The notes under the pieces are model-generated. The model saw only the letters and a list, made by a program, of their open reading frames with translations, had not been told where the DNA came from and made no database searches. A program made the position numbers and the translations under genes. From Bettongia penicillata ogilbyi (taxonomy: Eukaryota > Chordata > Mammalia > Diprotodontia > Potoroidae), in NCBI GenBank assembly GCA_023548195.1, contig JAJHZJ010000693.1, positions 2,065,209 to 2,129,208 of the forward strand: DNA of 64,000 nucleotides, read 5' to 3'. Shown one piece after another: positions 1-10,814 of this stretch; position 1 is the stretch's first letter, and each line of letters begins with the position of its first letter.

Positions 1-1080
1 ACTCAGGAGCCTGAGACCAAATTTAAATTTATTTGGGGGTGGCATACACAAAGAGGGTGACATGTGGAAGACGTTACTTATTCTAACCAGAAGTCCCATA
101 CTGATGATGTCAGAGAAGTAGAGGAAGGCAGAATCCCAGCGACGTTTCCTCAAGGAAACAGCCTGCCCTGATGGATGGGGTGCTTGCATCTGTTCGGCAC
201 AAACACAACTGAGTTTTTCTTTTTATGAAACCAATAAGCATTTATAGGATTCATTCCTCCTTCCCACCCCCACCCACCAACTGTAGCCAACTTATAAATG
301 CTTTAGCTGTAACCTTACCTTGACCTGAAAACTATGAAAACCCAAGTAATTTTTAACTCCCTGCAAAGTGAAATGCATTTCAGTCATGGTAAAGTGAATT
401 CCCTCTCCACTCATTGGCCTGAGACTCTATAGGGAATTATCGGTAAAGGGGGAGGGTGATGAAGAGAAAGGAGATTTGTGAATAAAAAGAGGTTTCTAAC
501 AAGGGAAGATATTTATAAAGTTGCATATGGGCACTGTTCTGTCGGGAAAGAATTTGTTATAATGGGGATATATAAATCTTGAAAGTTCATATAAATCCCA
601 ACTTTCTTGCCAACCAATCTGTGGTTGAGACAACTTGGTATTCTCAAGCCTTCAGACCGTGCTAAGAACCTTCATACGTGTCTCTCCGCAAGCAGCATCA
701 GGAAATGTGGCTGCTTTGGGGGTTTGTAGAATGTCTTGAATTATTTTTCAAGCAATTTTAGATTTGCTAAAACTCACTAAGGGGCTTCACTCCCTCCCTC
801 CTCCTCCTTGATAATGATTAAACCCATGTGGGCATCAAGAGAACTTAATTAATTCATGTGTTTCTGATTCATTTACAATTAACTCATCAAAATATTGTTG
901 AGTTTTTTTTTAAAGAGCTATTGGATGCCCCCCAAACTTTCCCCCCTGAATTTTAAAGCTTTCTTCCCCCTTCTTTAAAAGCAGGAAGTTGCATTTTGCC
1001 AAATGTTAATAATTGAAATACAAAGGGGGCTGACTTGTATTCATCTGAAATGATTCAGACTCTCACTCTTAGCTTCTTTA
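1..1080. other. Non-repetitive intergenic/intronic sequence, no gene seen
   Basis: I see no long open frame and no familiar repeat here. The stretch at about 841-900 is AT-rich and carries several TAATTA/TTAATTAA-type motifs of the kind bound by homeodomain proteins. That is only suggestive of a conserved regulatory element. Confidence 0.4.
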
Positions 1081-1087
1081 TTTGTAG

Positions 1088-1168
1088 AGTGAAGGAGTTG
1101 GCCTCTTCTATCCCTTTCACCTTTGGGATGAAGTGAAGGAGTTGGCCTCTTCTATCCCTTTCACCTTT
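1088..1168. repeat. 44-bp-period tandem duplication
   Basis: A 37-bp block starting 'agtgaaggagttggcctc' at 1088-1124 recurs without change at 1132-1168. A 7-bp spacer gives a 44-bp period. The lack of divergence between copies suggests a recent local slippage or duplication. Confidence 0.85.
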
Positions 1169-1589
1169 AAATTTGGGATTCTCTAAGTTGTACAAATAGC
1201 ATATAAGAGAAGCAGGATTCAAACCCAGGGCTTAGGACTCCAAAGTCAGTTCCCTTTCTCTCTCAACATACTGTTTCCTTACTCTTAAGTTTTTTCATAT
1301 TGAGAGCCTTGTGGTTCCAGAAAGAAGTGATGAGCAAAGGAAGAGTATAGAATGAAGAATTTTTATGAAGGAAGGAGGGAGCAAGGACACTCAGCGTGAG
1401 AAGAGGGAGCCATTTTGCTGATTAGAAAGTCTCATGTTTGTTTCATTTTGGCTAAACTAAAGGATGGTCAAGTTCCATCTTCTGCAGGAGGCTTGCCCCA
1501 TTCCCCCAGCTATTGGTGCCTTCTCTTCTAAAATTTCCTTCTTATATATTGGCATAGATCTTGCATGTACTTAGTATTCCTATGTTGTC

Positions 1590-1724
1590 TCTCTGACTAG
1601 GAGGTGATTTCCTTGAGGACACTGCTTGGTTTATTTTGTTTTTTGCCTTTCTTTGTATGGCCAGAGATTAGCATAATGTTTGGCACATAGTAGGTGCTTA
1701 ATAAATGCTTGTTGATTGAATTAT
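1590..1724 (+). repeat. L2 LINE 3' end
   Basis: It reads 'tttgcctttctttgtatgg...' and then 'ggcacatagtaggtgctta' with a terminal 'ttgttgattgaa'. This is the diagnostic 3' terminus of the ancient mammalian L2 LINE in sense orientation. Confidence 0.85.
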
Positions 1725-1739
1725 CTTCTCTTGTAATTG

Positions 1740-2290
1740 TTGTGTCTCCACAGTCCATCTCTCTCTCTCTCTCATAACCTCCCATCCTTCCATGTCTCCC
1801 TTTGCTATTATTTCTAAACCCATATATTTTGGCTTCACTGAGACATCCAGGACCTCCCTCCCTCTCTGCTCTTTCAATACATCCAATGGCTTCTCTGGCC
1901 TCACTCTCTTCCCTATGGTCCATCAGCTCAGTTACACTCTCTTGGCTACCCTTGAATCTCTTGCTTTTCTTCCTGTCATCTCATTAAACCTCGATCCTGG
2001 CTTAGCCTTGACTGCTTTCTTTCTCCATTCCAACTCATCCTGCTGGACTGTACTTGGAAAACTCCCTCACAAGCATGCCAGTTGGGTTCACCATAAACCT
2101 CTGTTATCTAATCTCCTGTGAACTCTCATTGCTACACAAAAATCTTCCTCTTCCTACTGATTGATTCTCTATCTCAGGCACCTTGGTGACCATTCCAAAC
2201 ATAGTTAACAAACATCTTCCTTTCTCTTCAAAGTTCTTCTTCATCTTTTCCTCTCAGTAGAAGACTTTGACTGAAACAAAAAACATTCTA
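1740..2290. other. Pyrimidine-rich sequence, unassigned, possibly older LINE body
   Basis: A CT-biased stretch follows the L2 terminus. Overlapping open frames on both strands come from the composition bias. No family assigned. Confidence 0.3.
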
Positions 2291-2369
2291 CATGAAGACT
2301 TCCCTCATCCTTCCTGCTCTCCACCAGCGAGTAGGAAGGAACCTTCCCCTCCATTGTCTTAGAAATCCA

Positions 2370-2507
2370 AAAAGGAAAGAAGGAAAGGAAGAAGAAAAGA
2401 AGGAAAGAAGGAAAGGAGAAAGGAGGGAAGGAAAGAAGGAAAGGAGAATGGAAGGAAAGAAGAAAGGAAGGATGAGGGCAGAAGGAAGGAAAGAAGGAAG
2501 GAAACAA
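2370..2507. repeat. (GGAA/GAAA)n impure purine microsatellite
   Basis: A long run of ggaaag/ggaag units on the plus strand. It runs directly into an inverted L2 3' end ('caagcatttaataagtg'), so it lies at the L2 terminus where short tandem tails occur naturally. Confidence 0.9.
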
Positions 2508-2650
2508 GCATTTAATAAGTGTTAACTGTGAGTCAGGCACTGTGCTACGTTCTGAGGATGCAAACACAAGTGAAAAGAAAGATAGTTCCTACCCCCAAGG
2601 AGCCCACATTCTACTTCAGAAAGACAAAATGGAACTAAAAGCACATGGGG
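2508..2650 (-). repeat. L2 LINE 3' end, minus orientation
   Basis: The sequence 'gtgagtcaggcactgtgct...ggatgcaaacacaa...aaggagcccacattcta' is the reverse complement of the L2 3' end (cttgagggcagggact ... cctggcacatagtaggtgc). Confidence 0.75.
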
Positions 2651-3260
2651 GATGAAGGTTCTGGCCTTGGAGCTGTGGTTTTGAATTCTAGAAGTCAGAG
2701 GCAAAGCTAGAAGGGGAATGAAAACCCACCAGCCTGGGTTCCAACATTTGACAGCAAAATTTGACAACTATATGTTCATAAGCTCAAAGCTACATGGAAT
2801 GAAAAGCATTCAAAATATGGAGGTGACCAGAAGAAAGTAAAATCACATGGTTGGAGGGGGGGGACAGGCATGCAGCCCATATCCTTCCTAGTCTCTTGTC
2901 TGTTGTTAGAGATTTCTTGGAGATATTTTTTCTGAGTCTATTGAGGATGTGCTCACATTCTGAACACTACTAATCAATTGCAAGACCCTAGGTAGTTTAT
3001 CTACCTGAGGGAAAGTCTGATAAACGTGAAACATAACATAGATCTGGTAGGAGAGCAAGTCATCCTAGAAAAATCCCCAATGGAAAAAGTGAGAACAAAG
3101 TGGTGATAAAGATGTCAGCGAAACACGAAAAGAGGAATGAGAATAATAAAGTTCCTAAAGACCTCTTGGTTATGAGTTTCAAAACATAACTGAACAAATT
3201 CTCTTCAGCTTTGCTCTCCAATCCCTTATAAATTTAAGAAGAGATGGATAGAGCAGATAG
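2651..3260. other. No gene or clear repeat seen
   Basis: AT-moderate unique sequence without an open frame of note. Confidence 0.35.
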
Positions 3261-3265
3261 AACAA

Positions 3266-3340
3266 GGGATGTCAGAGGTGGGAGGGGCCTTGGAACAGGG
3301 GATGTCAGAGGTGGGAGGGGTCTTAGAACAGGGAGTGTCC
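3266..3340. repeat. 33-bp tandem module, two copies plus a partial third
   Basis: 'gggatgtcagaggtgggagggg' (with a cttggaaca/cttagaaca linker) begins at 3266 and again at 3299, followed by a degenerate third start. The same module, 'aatgtcagagctgggaggga', is tandem at about 35,935-36,035 and reversed at 32.4-32.9 kb. It resembles the 5' flank of MIR-type SINEs and the reverse of CR1/L3 3' tails. Confidence 0.8.
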
Positions 3341-4238
3341 ACTGATCAGAGAAATGCAAGTTAAAATAACTCTGAGGTATTACCTCCCACCTATTAGATT
3401 GGCTAATATGACAAAGAAAGAAAATGTTAAATGTTGGAGAGAATGTGGGAGAATTGGGACACTAATGTCATGTTGGTGGAGTTGTGAAGTGATCCAACCA
3501 TTCTGGATAGCAATTTGCAACTGCCCAAAGGGTTATAAAACTGTACATAGCCTTTGATCCAACAATAGCCCTGCTAGATCTGTATCCCAAAGACATCCAA
3601 AAAAAGGGAAGAGGATGTATTTGTACAAACATATTTATAACAGCTCTTTTTGGGGTGACTAAGAATTGGAAATTGAAGGGATATGCATCAGTTGGGGAAT
3701 GGCTAAACAAACTGTGGTATATGATTGTAATGGAATATTATTGTACTATAAGAAATGACAAGCAGGATGATTTCAGAGAAACCTGGAAAGGCTTACATGA
3801 ACTGATGCAAAATGCAGTGAGCAGAGCCCAGAGAACACTGTCCACAGTAGCAACAGTATTGTATGGTGAAGATCTGTGAATGACTTAGCTATTCTCAGCA
3901 ATACAATGTTCCAAGACAATCCCTAAGGACTAATAATGCAACATACTATCTGCCTTCAGAGAAAGAACTGGTATTGATTGAATACAGACTGAAACATGCT
4001 ATTTTTCACTTTCCTTAATTCCCTCCCACCCCCCACCCCTGCTTTATTCAGGTTTTCTTATACAAAATGACTAATATGGACATATTTTACGTAACTGCAT
4101 GTGTGTAATTTATATCTGGTTGCTTACCATCTCACAGAGGGAGGAGGGAAGGGAGGGAAAGATAGAATTTGGAACTCAAAACTAAACAAAAATGCTAAAA
4201 CTTTGAAAAACATTTAAAAGAAAATATATTTAGAAAAA
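3341..4238 (+). mobile_element. 5'-truncated L1 LINE, 3' UTR only
   Basis: It opens with 'actgatcagagaaatgcaag' and continues through 'ttggtggagttgtgaa', 'gttggggaatggctaaac' and 'atttggaactcaaaa'. These are hallmarks of the mammalian L1 3' region in its marsupial form, ending in an A-rich tail. Short frames inside are not coding. The other 3' copies at 38.5-39.06 and 51.0-51.7 kb are in the same orientation. Confidence 0.88.
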
Positions 4239-4239
4239 G

Positions 4240-4520
4240 AACAGGGAGCATCAGAGTTGGAAAGTCCTTTAAATATTATCTGGTTTCCCACCTCCTCCAT
4301 TTCATAGATGGAGAGACTGAGGCTTTTTTGAGTCAGTCTTCTCCCCTTTAAAATGGTAGAGTTGGACTAGATATCCTCTATGATGCCTTTTAATGAAAAA
4401 ATCCATGATCTTCTCATTTTATTAACTGACCCATCAAGTAACTTGCTTGAGGCTACTGAGTCAGTCAGCAACAGAAGCTTAGATTCAAACCTAGCTCACT
4501 TGCCTCTGGGTTCAGCCTTT
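4240..4520 (-). repeat. MIR/CORE-type SINE, minus orientation, degraded
   Basis: 'catcagagttggaaagtcc...cctccatttcatagatggagagactgagg...aagtaacttgcttgaggc...agattcaaacctagc' follows the order of a reversed MIR-like SINE: tail module, core, then B-box region. It begins at the L1 poly-A end. Confidence 0.65.
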
Positions 4521-4544
4521 TTCATAAGTTGTTGATGGTGTGGG

Positions 4545-5110
4545 GGTGTGTGTGCCCCAGTGCCAGGTGTAAGTGACCTCATGGACTTTCTGTTTCACAT
4601 AATTGCTCATGGCCTTCTGGAAGACCCAAATGGAGATCCATTTCCAGAGCAGACAACACCACCCCTGCAGAAATGGAGGTTATCATTATCAGTGGACGTC
4701 GCTGAAAATTGTTATTTTCCTTTTGTGAAACGCAAAATGATTCAGGGCATTTTTTTTGCTAAGAGCCAATCTTCCACGCCCATTTTCCGGTGAAACCTCA
4801 GACTATAGATCACGTCTTGTATATGATTTCCCCCAAACATGGCTGTCTCACTTTTACTTGCCTCTTGAATTATAGATTATACATTTTGCTTTGCCTTCTA
4901 ATTTGACCCTTAGATGTTGAAATCATTTCAAGTGACCCTGCACTCCCCCTCAGCCTCCACCCCCTACTTAGGGGTTTCTATGAAAGACAGCCCTAATTTT
5001 TGGAACAAATGACCTCCCTCTGCCTTGATCTGGACCAGCTGTGTTTAATCAAATCCCAGGATCCCCTTTTGGCTCCCCCCTCCAAAATTATAAAACTGAT
5101 TGGGAAGTGT
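4545..5110. other. Non-repetitive sequence, candidate conserved non-coding DNA
   Basis: An 81-codon open frame at 4548-4793 covers part of it, but I recognise no protein. Balanced composition, scattered CpGs and absence of repeat signatures fit conserved non-coding DNA better than an exon. No splice context is apparent. Confidence 0.35.
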
Positions 5111-5404
5111 CCACCACAGGCTTGATTCCTTAGAGACAAACCTTGAAACTAGAACATAAGGGCTTGACCCCAAGATGCTCAGGAAACATAATGAATGTCT
5201 GTAATTACCCTGCCCCCCTTCACTGTCATATTACAGGAGGTTATTATACTCCTTTGTTTGGGGGTGAGGGTAGGGAAAGGGCCCAACCATTAGCATCCTT
5301 CTTTCCTTCCAGGAAATCCAACCTTATTTGTCATTGATGACTGTAAGAGTAGAGTACAAAATTGAGACCAGGAAGGCAGAAACTCTCTCTGAAGCCAGAG
5401 GGGT

Positions 5405-5600
5405 GTCAGTCAGTCAGTCAATAAGCATTTATTAGGTAACTACTGTGTGCCAGGTACTATACTAAGCATTAGGGATGCAAAGAAATAAAAAAAGACAGTC
5501 CTTGTTCTCAAGGAGTTCAGAGTCTAATGGGAAGAATCAGCATGCAAACAACTCTGTACAAACAAGTTACATTCAGGATGAATTGAGGGGTGCCTCAGAA
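5405..5600 (-). repeat. L2 LINE 3' end, minus orientation
   Basis: A tetranucleotide run '(gtca)n' leads into 'aagcatttattaggtaactactgtgtgcc', 'gggatgcaaagaaa' and 'ctcaaggagttcagagtctaa', a reversed L2 3' end. The body continues with the 'gcaaacaactctgtacaaac' segment seen in other copies here. Confidence 0.85.
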
Positions 5601-6488
5601 GGAAGGCACAGCTATTCACGCTGATCAGGAGAGGTGTCCTGGGATGACAGAACGTAGAGACGAGGACAGAGAAAGTTCCAGGCAACCCTCAATCAGGAAA
5701 GACTGGCTCAGGTCCCAAGGGCCAGATTTTTCCAAAAGGGGTTCATGCCTCTTAGGCAGGCCTGCTGGCTTTGTTCTGGGACTTTTAGAAAATGAGTTGA
5801 AAGAACACAAGAAATAAAACATAATCTGATTCTACTGAACAAACATTTTAAGGCCCTACTCCATGAAAGGTCCAAAAAGTAGGCAAAGAAACAGTCTCTG
5901 CTCACGTTCTAATGGGAGTATGTAACATATAATGATAACCACTACTGCCATCTTCAGTAGCAGTAATAGTAAAAAATAATACTAATAGTAATTGTGTGAT
6001 AACAGTCACAGTAGTGACAGCAATAGAAATAATAGTGGTAGTAGGACCCAGCAGCCACATTGGACATCTAGACTCTTGAGCTGCTTCTCAACGCCCAGGC
6101 CATAACGCTGTGGGTGGAGTCAATGTGACAAATATGAGAAAGAACTGGAACAACAGTCCCCTGGGATGGAAAGTGGCTGATGAGTTGCAATCTGCATCTC
6201 TGAAGAGCACCTCTTGATGGAGATCATGGATTCCTTTGAATATCTGACCTTACATTTTGACACTGATTTCCAGACTCGCTTTACAGAAATGATCTTGTTC
6301 AATTCTCACAACAACCCTGAGAGGTAAGTGCTAGTATTATCCCCATACTGCAGATCTGAACATTGAGACTGTTCAAGACTAGTGATGGGTGAGATGAATA
6401 GTTGACAGGTGAGGTGGACTTGAAACCTGTTTCTTCCTCTGTCCAAGTCAGGTGTTCAAGTTAATACCCCAAGCTACTTCTCAGTAAA
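5601..6488. other. No gene seen; some degenerate (ATA/GTA)-rich DNA
   Basis: 5925-6050 is a degenerate trinucleotide-like stretch (agtagtaataata). 6290-6480 has faint MIR-like wording ('tcacaacaaccctgagaggtaag...ttgagactgt') consistent with a decayed minus-strand SINE. Nothing else recognised. Confidence 0.4.
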
Positions 6489-6489
6489 C

Positions 6490-6665
6490 CAGTGGTTCTC
6501 AAAATGGTCTCAGGGTCCCTGCAACACTTTCAAAGGGTGTTTGAGGTTAAAACTATTGTCAAAATGATACTAAGTTGTTTTAATTTGCAATATAATAAAT
6601 ATTAGTAAATAGATATATTAGTAAATATAGTAAATAGATATAACTCACTTTTTTTAAAAAAAAAA
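6490..6665. mobile_element. hAT-type non-autonomous DNA transposon remnant
   Basis: It begins 'cagtggttctcaaaatgg', which matches the hAT-Charlie terminal inverted repeat (CAGNGNTTCTCAA). It continues 'ctcagggtccctgcaaca...gaggttaaaactattgtcaaaatgatactaa', as in mammalian MER-type elements. The 3' end dissolves into an AT-rich run and no far terminus was located. Confidence 0.55.
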
Positions 6666-6779
6666 AAAGCTTTTTGGGAGGATTCTCAATAATATAGAGT
6701 GAAAAGAGGCCCTATGACCACTAGAATTCATCAGGGTTCTATAAATGGACTTTTTTTCAGGGGGAGGGGAGGCAGTGTT

Positions 6780-6872
6780 TAGTGGCCTTTCTTTATTTCC
6801 CCAGCACTTAGCATAGTGCTTGGAATATAGATGAGTGATTGGTGATTGGTGATTGATAAATGCTAGTTGACT
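6780..6872 (+). repeat. L2 LINE 3' end
   Basis: 'tttatttccccagcacttagcatagtgcttgg' is followed by a triplicated 'gtgattggt' tail and then 'gataaatgctagttgactc', an L2 terminus with expanded tail units. Confidence 0.75.
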
Positions 6873-6931
6873 CGGGGGAGAGAGAGCACTATCCATTGGC
6901 AGGATCAGGAAAGGTTTTGGTAGGAGATGGC

Positions 6932-7105
6932 ACATGTGTGTTCATCCTTCATTGCCAAAAAAAACCATGCCATCGGAGAAATAATGACATGACTTGCACT
7001 TGACTGTTTTGAGTGAGGGAGGGCTGTGCAGGTCACCAGCCTTACTTCTCCTCCAGAGCCATCTGAATCCAGTGACCAGATATTCATCAGGATGACTGGA
7101 GATGA
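6932..7105 (-). repeat. SINE-like repeat with RTE-type tail, minus orientation
   Basis: 'gtgttcatccttcattgcca...ccatgccatcggagaaa...gacttgcacttgact...gagccatctgaatccagtg...gactggagatgacccagga'. The same family recurs at 38.62 kb and 56.14 kb. Its reversed terminus (aatgaaggat..aacac) resembles the end of the RTE copy at 22.95 kb, suggesting RTE-driven mobilisation. Confidence 0.6.
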
Positions 7106-7248
7106 CCCAGGATAAGGCAATTGAGGTTAAGTGACTTGCCCAAGGTCACACAGTTAGTGAGTGTCAAGTGACTGAGGTGAGATTTGAACTCAGGTCCTCC
7201 TGACTCCTGCACTAGTACTCTATCCACTGCACCACCTAGCTGCCCTAG
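7106..7248 (-). repeat. tRNA-derived marsupial-type SINE, minus orientation
   Basis: 'ttaagtgacttgcccaaggtc' through 'gatttgaactcaggtcctcc' to 'ctatccactgcaccacctag' is the reversed SINE head. The reversed B box (gatttgaactc) and A-box region are visible. It directly continues the RTE-tailed segment before it, so the two may be one composite element. Confidence 0.85.
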
Positions 7249-7274
7249 ATGGCTTGAAACTTAAAGGAAGTTAG

Positions 7275-7402
7275 AGGTTCTTTTTTTCTTTTGGAGGCAA
7301 TCAGGGTTAATTGACCTGCCCAGGGTCACATGCTGGATTTGAACTCAAGTTCTTCTGATTCCAGGATGGTTGCTCTATCCACTGTACCACTTAGATGCCT
7401 CA
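7275..7402 (-). repeat. tRNA-derived SINE fragment, minus orientation
   Basis: 'ggaggcaatcagggttaa...cagggtcacatgctggatttgaactcaag...gctctatccactgtaccactt' is a second reversed SINE head adjacent to the previous one. Confidence 0.8.
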
Positions 7403-7435
7403 CAAGTTAGAGATCCTGAGTCGAATCTCTAATAT

Positions 7436-7740
7436 CACTTGGGGAATGGCTGAATAAGTTGTGGCATCAGGGGGTGCCCAGCAGAGGCATGATGTTTATG
7501 GAGCTAAAGCCAAACAAAATTGCCAATGGAAAATGAAGAGTTGAATAAGAGAGAACAAATATCAATCCGATGAAAAACATCCTAATTTATTTTTTTTTAA
7601 TATTCTTTTGTTTTTAAATCTTGAGTTCCAAATTCTCTCCCTACCATACTCACTGAGAAGGCAAGAAATAGGATGGCCATTATACATGTGAAATCATAGA
7701 AAATGTATCTATCATAATCCCATTTCGAAAGAAAACTGAA
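7436..7740. mobile_element. L1/HAL1 fragments
   Basis: 7436-7465 ('cttggggaatggctgaataag') is a sliver of L1 3' UTR in sense. 7590-7740 ('aatcttgagttccaaattctctccc...gagaaggcaagaaatagg') is the reversed 3' end of an L1 or HAL1, similar to 47.27-47.4 kb in this window. Confidence 0.6.
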
Positions 7741-7754
7741 GGAAGGGAAAAGGC

Positions 7755-7905
7755 ATTGAATGTTGAATGAGAATATCTAAGTTCAAGTTCCTGACTCTTC
7801 TACTTACTGGCACCATTTTATATTTCTGGGCCTCAGTTTCCCCACCACTAAAATAAGGAGGTGCGACTAGATGGTATCTAAAGTACCTTCCAGTCTAAGT
7901 GCTTG
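7755..7905 (+). repeat. MIR SINE fragment
   Basis: 'aagttcaagttcctgactctt...ttctgggcctcagtttcccc...ctaaaataaggagg' is MIR core sequence in sense. Confidence 0.75.
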
Positions 7906-8097
7906 GATCCATACAAATCAGTTTCTATTGGTAAGGTCAATGTAATCTGATCTTAATGTGCTCCTGGACACAACTTTCTTGTCTTTCTTCCCAATGGAGG
8001 AGACCATTAACTTGAACTCTAGAAATTCATAGTTTTTTCTGATTTGTGCTCCTGTTGGACCAGAGACAGTTTCTAGAATTTTGAACATGCTGTATTT

Positions 8098-8340
8098 GAT
8101 GTGGTGCAGTGGAAAGAGTGATGGGCCTCCAGTCAAGAAGGCCTAAGTCGCTATCTGGCCTCAGACAGTGTGGATCCTGGACAAATCACTTTAACCTCTA
8201 TCTGCCTCAGTTTCCTCATCTGTCATATGCATATAACATTAGCACTTACCTCTTTGGGTTGATGGGGTGGGGAGATAAAATGAGATATTTGTAGGCATTT
8301 TGTAGACCTTACGGTATTATTTAAATACTAATTATTATTT
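8098..8340 (+). repeat. MIR/marsupial SINE, sense
   Basis: A head 'gtggtgcagtggaaagagtg' and then 'ggacaaatcactttaacctc', 'cctcagtttcctcatctgtc' and the tail 'ggttgatgg...gagataaaatgag'. Almost full length, moderately diverged. Confidence 0.8.
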
Positions 8341-8369
8341 TCATTGCTGTCATATCATTGTCATCATAA

Positions 8370-8478
8370 TTATCCGGAGCTGAAAGAGACCTTAATGGTT
8401 ATCTAGCTCAACACTTCAATTTTACAAATGGGGAAACTGACTTTCAAGGAAGTGAAGTGACTTACCTAAGGTGATGCG
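8370..8478 (-). repeat. MIR-type SINE fragment, minus orientation
   Basis: 'atccggagctgaaagagacc...aattttacaaatggggaaac...gaagtgacttacctaagg' is the reversed MIR core. Confidence 0.7.
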
Positions 8479-8814
8479 GGGACTACTCATGTAAATATAC
8501 CACAGTGAATTTGCCCAAAGTGCTGGGAGACTTATTTATTTTTCCAGTAATAGGTCTACCCATTGGTTTGGACAGTAACCTCACATTTAGACCATAGAAA
8601 AGTGGAGGTAACATTAGCATGTGATCTAAAAACTGATTCTCTGTTCCTGTTCCTTTCTCCATCAGTCCTGCCACCACCACTGCAGAAGTCAAAGGGAGCC
8701 ATGTAGGACCAATGGCTATTTTGGTCTTTTTCTTTGTTTCATGAATTGCTGTGGCCAAGTCCCCAGTGTGATCTTCACCATAATTAACCAGTCTGGTCCT
8801 TGGTATGAAGGTGG

Positions 8815-8990
8815 TCCAGAGTGGAAAGAGCATTGAACTTGGGGTTAAAGAACCTGACATTTACTGCCTTTGTATCCTTGGACAAGTTGCTTAACCTCTG
8901 GGGGCCTCAGTTTCCTCATCTGTAAAATGAATGGGTTGGACTAGATGGTATTTAAGGTTGCTTATATCTCCAATCATATGATGATATGAC
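8815..8990 (+). repeat. MIR SINE, sense
   Basis: 'cagagtggaaagagcattga...ggacaagttgcttaacctc...cctcagtttcctcatctg' and 'ggttggactagatggta' match the MIR core and tail. Confidence 0.85.
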
Positions 8991-9684
8991 TGTACTTAAG
9001 GCAGGAGTATCTGGAGCCAGTTCCAACAAGCTCTGGAGAGTTGATTGTTAAATTTTCAACATGAACATTTACACATAAGAAATTGGCAAACATTATAAAT
9101 CAGGGCTTGACTTATTTTATGGACTGTCTAAACTTAAGGTAATGGGACAATTAATAATACAGGTAAAAATGTAGATTAAAATGTTTCATGGGGACATTTC
9201 TCCCCCATCCCCCCAAGAGCTGGTTATTAAATATTTGCCAGCATACATGTACCTCAGAGCCTTTCCAATGTGGTAAAACATACCAGAGCTTGTGTTCCAC
9301 AGCCATAGTCATTGAGAAGCCAGGGTCACCCCCATGCCAAGATGAGGGGCTGGAAAAGGACTTATGGAGGTAATAATGAATGATGTTATATGATAAGAAT
9401 ATTATGGAAATAAAGCATAATGTAAGGTGAGTGTAAGAAAGGCTATAGGAGGTATTTCATTTGGAAATTATTTGGCACAGGTACCCCTACCTTCCTTGCC
9501 CTGCTCCCCAACTTTCCATCACTAACTCCAAGAATGATAACTAAGTTCTCATTGAAATTTCTGGAAAAGACATATTAATCAATGACCTTGTGACCTATCA
9601 CCATCACTGTGACTTACCAAACCAAAACACCCCTCCAGGGCCTAGATAACAATTAGTTACATCATGTGTAATGTTTTTCCTTCA
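8991..9684. other. No gene seen
   Basis: Mostly unique AT-rich sequence. A 61-codon frame at 9188-9373 matches nothing I know. Confidence 0.35.
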
Positions 9685-9790
9685 GAATGTAAGCTCCTCC
9701 AGGGTAGGGACCATATTACTTGCTTAAAAGGTATATCTTCACTTATACATAGTAGGTCCTCAATAAATCCTTGTTGATTGCTTGATGGGT
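9685..9790 (+). repeat. L2 LINE 3' end
   Basis: 'aatgtaagctcctccagggtaggga' through 'catagtaggtcctcaataaat' and 'ccttgttgattgc' is an L2 terminus in sense. Confidence 0.85.
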
Positions 9791-9794
9791 TGAA

Positions 9795-10720
9795 TTCAGA
9801 GAACCTGTGTTGGAGAAGACCTCAGAGACCAGGTGATAGAGACCATGCTTGGAGAAGGAGCCCTAGACAACATTCCCGAGAAGCGACCAGCCAGCTTTGA
9901 CTTAAAGGCCTCCAAGATGGGGACTTCATCAACTCCCAACCATCTTTTGGGTGGCTACAGTTGTCAGGAGACTTTTTCTTATGTTGGGCCTCAATTTCCC
10001 TCTTTGTAATTTTTACCCATCAGTTTTAGGCACAAGAAAAACAAACCGGCTCTTTTGTACAATGGTCTTCTTAAATACTTGAACACAGTTCTTATGTCAC
10101 CCTACATCTTCTCTTTGCCAAAGTAAGTGCAATGGGAGTAGCCAAGGAAGTTCTACCCTTCTCCATCTCTCTTCCCCACCCATATGTATACTATCTGCCA
10201 TGGCTGGAACACAACCCATGGAACCTGTGTGGAGCTGAGTTGGATTCCATTCTGGCCACTTCCAGGGAGGGACACATTCAGGACTGAAGGATTTTGGGAT
10301 GACCCAGCAGCCTCTTGGTCCTTTTGAGGGCAGCATGGGCAGGTTGCTGTGTCAAAGAGAATTGTCCTGTAAGCCCAAAAAAGATGCCAGTTTAGTAGAC
10401 AGCAAAAGGGGAGACAAAGTAGATAGGGGGAGATGGAGGGTCCTTTTCATTCTCTCTAGTATAAAAACATCCTTGCTTCCTTTGACTGATCAAATCTTCT
10501 ATGGCATAATCTCAAGGACCTTTGCCATCCTTGTTGTCCTTTCCTGGATAATTACCAGCTTAACAATGCCTGTCTTAGCATGTAGTGCCCAGAACTGGAC
10601 ATACCCCTCCAAATAAGATCTGATCATGGCAAAGGATGATAAGATTCTCAACCCCTCTTCCTTCTGCTCTGCCATAACTCCGTTCACTATCCCTGCAACT
10701 TTCCAAACCCAACACTAAAA
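9795..10720 (-). mobile_element. CR1/L3 LINE 3' end, minus, interrupted
   Basis: 9795-10110 ('aaggcctccaagatgggga...ttcttatgttgggcctcaatt...tacttgaacacagttcttatgtcacc') and about 10,470-10,720 ('ttgttgtcctttcctggata...gtgcccagaactggacat') are consecutive pieces of a reversed CR1/L3 3' region. The intervening 10,110-10,465 is not L3 and I cannot assign it; it may be an insertion. Confidence 0.7.
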
Positions 10721-10814
10721 CATGACCACCGCTCTCCTATATCTTCCCTTATTAAAATGTAAATTGCTTAGAAGGCTACATCTGTCGTTCATGCCTGTAT
10801 TTTGTAAATCTCTT

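Noticed and set aside
3354..3879. Frames of 67 and 74 codons that look protein-like
   Set aside because: They lie in the L1 3' UTR, which is known not to be coding; the same wording recurs in the L1 copies at 38.5 and 51 kb.
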